A stretch of 64,000 nucleotides of DNA from Doryteuthis pealeii (Eukaryota; Mollusca; Cephalopoda; Myopsida; Loliginidae). This document shows positions 60,201 through 64,000 of the stretch, piece by piece. Location: positions 74,246,131 to 74,310,130 of the forward strand of contig CM042150.1 of NCBI GenBank assembly GCA_023376005.1, given 5' to 3'. The notes under the pieces were generated by a model, which saw only the letters and a program-made list of their open reading frames with translations, was not told the DNA's origin and searched no databases. A program made the position numbers and the translations under genes. Positions within the stretch are counted from its first letter, which is position 1; each line of letters begins with the position of its first letter.

Positions 60201-62881
60201 CGTTGGGGTGGCCTAAAGTCGATATCAGCCAGACAGCAAAAGAGTCTTTTCACTAGCGCTAGACCAAGATGATTGTTTTGTGCCTGAGGTGGAGTGCCAC
60301 ACCTAACATCAGCTCCTTACTTTACCACACAGATCCCTGTGTTACTCATACTCTGAGTTGGTGAGGGCAGTATTGAACATGTTTGCTCTTATTATTAGAA
60401 AGGACACTTTATAGTTAACTTTTATTGTTTATATAAAGATAATTTATACATAAATATTGTTTACATGTTTGGGATTTAGTGCTTTTAAGTTCTAGCTACA
60501 AGGATGAGTCAAAAGTTTTGCAGTATTTTTGTATGTGGCACATATATTACTTGACCAAAGTAGTTAAATGGTGGATGTTACCCCCTGTGGTTGGTAGTAT
60601 TATGGTAGTTAGTGCTCTGACACATTGTTCATTCATGTGATTTGAAAGACTCAAAGATTAACATGCAATGTAGTCTTATTCAGGAAGCAACCAAAAATAT
60701 TTAATGTGCAAAAAGTGAAGGTGCAGTTGTTCACAGTACATACCAGATTGTTCATGAATTTTTGCTTGGGTTGCAAAAACCTCATCAGACAAAATCAATT
60801 AAGCCTAAAATTGTAGATTCTGTGGCCATTCTCCAAGCTATTGAAACATATTCAGTTAGTATCACTTGGAGAGTACCAGGTTATCTCAGCATCTCCCAGT
60901 TAAGTGTGGTTTGTTACCTAAGCATCCAAAGCTAATTGGGCCTTACATTACCGAAATATTCCAAAAATTTTGACACCCTAGAATTATTAAGATCAGGAAA
61001 ATTATCCATTTTTTAAAATTAGAATTCTTTTTAAATTTGACAGTTACTTATCATATATTACTAGCAAAAGTACCCTGTCCATGACTGGACTAAAAAAAAA
61101 AAATTAGGAACACCAGAGAATGAGTGAGAAAGAGAAAACAGGAATAAGAGAGAGAATAAGAGGAAAATGATTTATCAAATGTATTCTTAAACTTCATTGT
61201 TTTGAAAACATTTTTTTCTAAAAACTTTTTTGTACATATGAAAAAACTTGAATCCAGTTCTAAATTGCTTGTTGTGTTAAAGTGATAAAATAAATTTGTT
61301 TAATCTATTTTCTTTTTTACCCTTAAAAAATTAACAATTAGAAGGAGCATGTCCTTATTTATTTAGCTCTGTTGGCTGGGGCTGTATAATATGCTAACTG
61401 CACTCTGTTGAGGAGTAAGACCTCCTTCCAATTGGCCTCCTGTAAACTGTGGGTGGCAACCATGATGCTTATTTATGGAATCCTGGTGGACACTCCACTT
61501 TGACCTTACTTGGGCTAGATGGGTGGTCGGAGAGGCCCTCATCCTGGTCAATCGGCTGGTCCCATCAAGCGCTAGCATCTATATGATTGTCTCGACCGTA
61601 TTGTTCTTATGGCAAACTACCATCCCTTTTATCATGTGCTAAAAGGTGATTGTAGTAGGTCTTAGTGCCTTGTGTATGATGTTAAACTGCATCTAGTGGT
61701 GAGGTTCCATTCTAGAGCTTTTGAAACTGTAGATTACTCCTGCATTACCATTACTCCAGGTCTACATTTACCTGGAGTGGTAGTACCTGTTAGAGTCCCA
61801 TCTATGGAATAAATAGATAAAAAATGAGTTAAAAAAATGAATACCCAACAATAATTAATAAAACAAACACGACTGAAGCATAAAATAACTCAAGGGTTGA
61901 CATGCTGTAAAATCCAACCAACATGCGTCTTTATTTGTAGGAGGAAATTTTTTTATTGATTCATTCGAATGTAAATTGTTCATTTATTAAAGATTTAACA
62001 ATAAACAAAGTTACGAATTAGTGTATTATAATATTCATTTATTTTAAGAATAGTCTCTTTTTGTTGTTTTAAATTTTTGAAACAATTTATTTTTTTAAAA
62101 AGCTAATTCTTCTTTACTGTTGATTTACAATAGTAGAAAATGTATTTTGTTTAATTTGATCTTTTTAAAATGTAACAATAAATTCTAAGAATTAAATATT
62201 TACAATTATCCATGTTATAATTTCTTTTTTGGTTTATAATAGTGTTTTTTCTTTCTTTTTTTTTTCTTTCTAAAACTCTTTTGCACATAAAGTGATAAAA
62301 TGTATCAGTTGAATTTATTTCCTTTTTTGACCCCTAAAAGTAACAAAGAAGCTAATAGCTAAACATTACCTTACGTATTAATTTAATAATGTTTATTTCA
62401 TGAATAATTTCTTTCAAAAAAGGTTTGAGTTATACTGATTGAAAATGGATATATTTATTCTAAAATGAAGTATCAATTTAAAAAAAACAGTTGAGTTATC
62501 ATTAAATGTTTTGGTTTAATTTGTTATTTTGTTATTTAATTCGCTATAAAAAATAATTGAATGGATAAAAACACATACTAATTACATATTTAGAAAGATT
62601 ATTTTCGTTTCTTTCTAACCAAATAAATATTTTAAGTTTGTTTACTAAAATTAGCTAGTAATGCTACAATATGCAGCACCCAGGCAAAAAATCTGCAGCA
62701 TTGCCATGCGAACAGTTCAGCAAATTGCTTGATTTTTGTTTAATTAATTAATTATATCAGTAAAATCAATAACTAAATTGGGTTTGTTTCTTAGTTATAA
62801 GATTATTTAAGGTGTATGCAAGATTTTAAATCTGAATAACATCTCTTTTCATAGTTATAAGCCCACACATACATACAAAAA

Positions 62882-62948
<67 letters not shown>

Positions 62949-64000
62949 GGATATCTCACTAAAAAAAACATACAAGTGAAATTTCTTAGCTAAACTAATC
63001 TATCAATTGTCAATACATTTAAAATCCCAATTCCGAAACTTAAGAAAATCTTATTACAATTGTCTCTTTCTGAAGAGACAATTGAATCCATTGTTCATAT
63101 TCTTGATGCCATTAGCACAATTTATGACTGAATCTTTCTTCATTCCTCATCAAGACAATAAAGATGGAGTTCAATTGTCCAAACAATATTTGGAACCTTC
63201 TTAGTTTTGTATTTCTTGATTTTATCATAAGAATTTTTATGATAAGTGTTGTATATCTATGTGCATCATTTACATTTTGCATATACTAATGAAAATATCA
63301 ATTCCTATCTTGAAAAAATAAATTCTTCAGTTTGGGAACAAATATATAAATTAATCTAATGTAGATTGTTGCTTGTAAGTCACCCTGTACAAAAACAACA
63401 TCATTCATAAACATTTAACTCAATAGGTGCCATTGTCCTATTTTATCTCACCAATATCTCATAAATAGGATGTTACCTTGACATATAATAAACATTCATA
63501 ACAATATTTAGGAGACATTGTTTTATTTTAAGTTCCCATGTTAATAATAAAAGTTTTTAATTTTCCAGCAAATAATTCCTGTTCTAACTGGGTTAAAAGT
63601 ATTTGAAAACTGAAATATTTCAGTGACATAAACATATGATATGATGAAAACTGTTGTCAAATACTTTCAAAATGGTGCATGTCTGAAAACTGCTGCCTTT
63701 GTCATAAATCATCTTGACAGCTCTTTGCATGATACAGTTGTTAACAAGTCAGATTTAGTTACCATTTTAGTCTCTTTTTTGTCCTGTTTCTTACCAAAAA
63801 TGTTTTTATATGCTAAAACATTCTCAGGTATAATCACACAGTTGGCAAAAATTGTTTGTCATGGGAAGAAAAATGATTATCATTAGTTTGGAAAAGTCAT
63901 GAAGTGAAAATAATGAAACCATCAGAGTTATTGGAGACGCTTATCTTTGTATGATTAAAAGTAAAAAAGTCTTACTAGTGTGAAATCTTGCAAGTGCCTT
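57202..64000 (+). repeat. Copy 3 (forward, partial) of the triplicated segment
   Basis: It matches 26,338-33,250 and runs off the window end, so its true length is unknown. It is 114 bases shorter than the matching part of copy 1 because of many single-base deletions, dense from 57.2 to 61 kb. Elements inside: family C repeats near 57,340-57,630, 58,190-58,670 and 61,330-61,920, SINE B near 60,185-60,375, deleted mariner 60,501-60,979, and TA-GA microsatellite 62,888-62,945. Confidence 0.95.

Noticed and set aside
63641..63886. 81-codon plus-strand frame in copy 3
   Set aside because: The matching frame in copy 1 is closed by an indel, and the copy 3 frame depends on bases likely to be read errors.

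Overview
This window is AT-rich eukaryotic DNA with no intact protein-coding gene that I can support. The longest open frames are about 150 codons. Most are translated microsatellites or decayed transposon pieces. The mix of repeats points to a cephalopod mollusc, probably an octopod: abundant tRNA-derived SINEs of at least two families, mariner and Tc1 relics, decayed non-LTR retrotransposons and very long (TA)n tracts. The organism call is an inference from repeat style, not from a marker gene.

Layout. From 1 to about 26.2 kb is single-copy-looking, transposon-littered sequence: LINE tails around 3.2-5.4 kb with a gag-like insertion, SINEs at 1.7, 6.7, 7.4, 17.9 and 23.8-25.2 kb, LINE tails at 9.3-9.9 and 12.2 kb, a self-inverted LINE copy at 14.2-14.8 kb, a dead Tc1-like element at 14.9-16.1 kb, a dead full-length mariner at 16.2-17.4 kb, and further mariner remnants at 11.8 and 20.2-21.7 kb. 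A tRNA-headed SINE at 13.6 kb carries a complete hammerhead ribozyme motif at 13,681-13,744. I consider it the most interesting item in the window.

From 26.2 kb on, the window holds the same sequence three times. Copy 1 (26,178-39,773, forward) is followed by about 3 kb of other sequence with a LINE pseudogene and a 200-N gap. Copy 2 (42,939-57,204) is the reverse complement of copy 1. At 57,204 the sequence turns round without a gap, and copy 3 (57,202-64,000) runs forward again, matching 26,338-33,250. Copies 1 and 2 differ by substitutions, microsatellite lengths and a 629-bp insertion, like two haplotypes. The early part of copy 3 carries many single-base indels, like uncorrected long reads. 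An assembly origin (misplaced haplotig plus fold-back read) is more likely than a real triplication, but raw reads would have to decide.

Within the triplicated segment are a modular repeat family with an internal minisatellite, an internally deleted mariner, a mariner transposase fragment, an LTR-like insertion with a target duplication, and a truncated SINE. Nothing suggests genes working together. This is intergenic or intronic repeat sequence.
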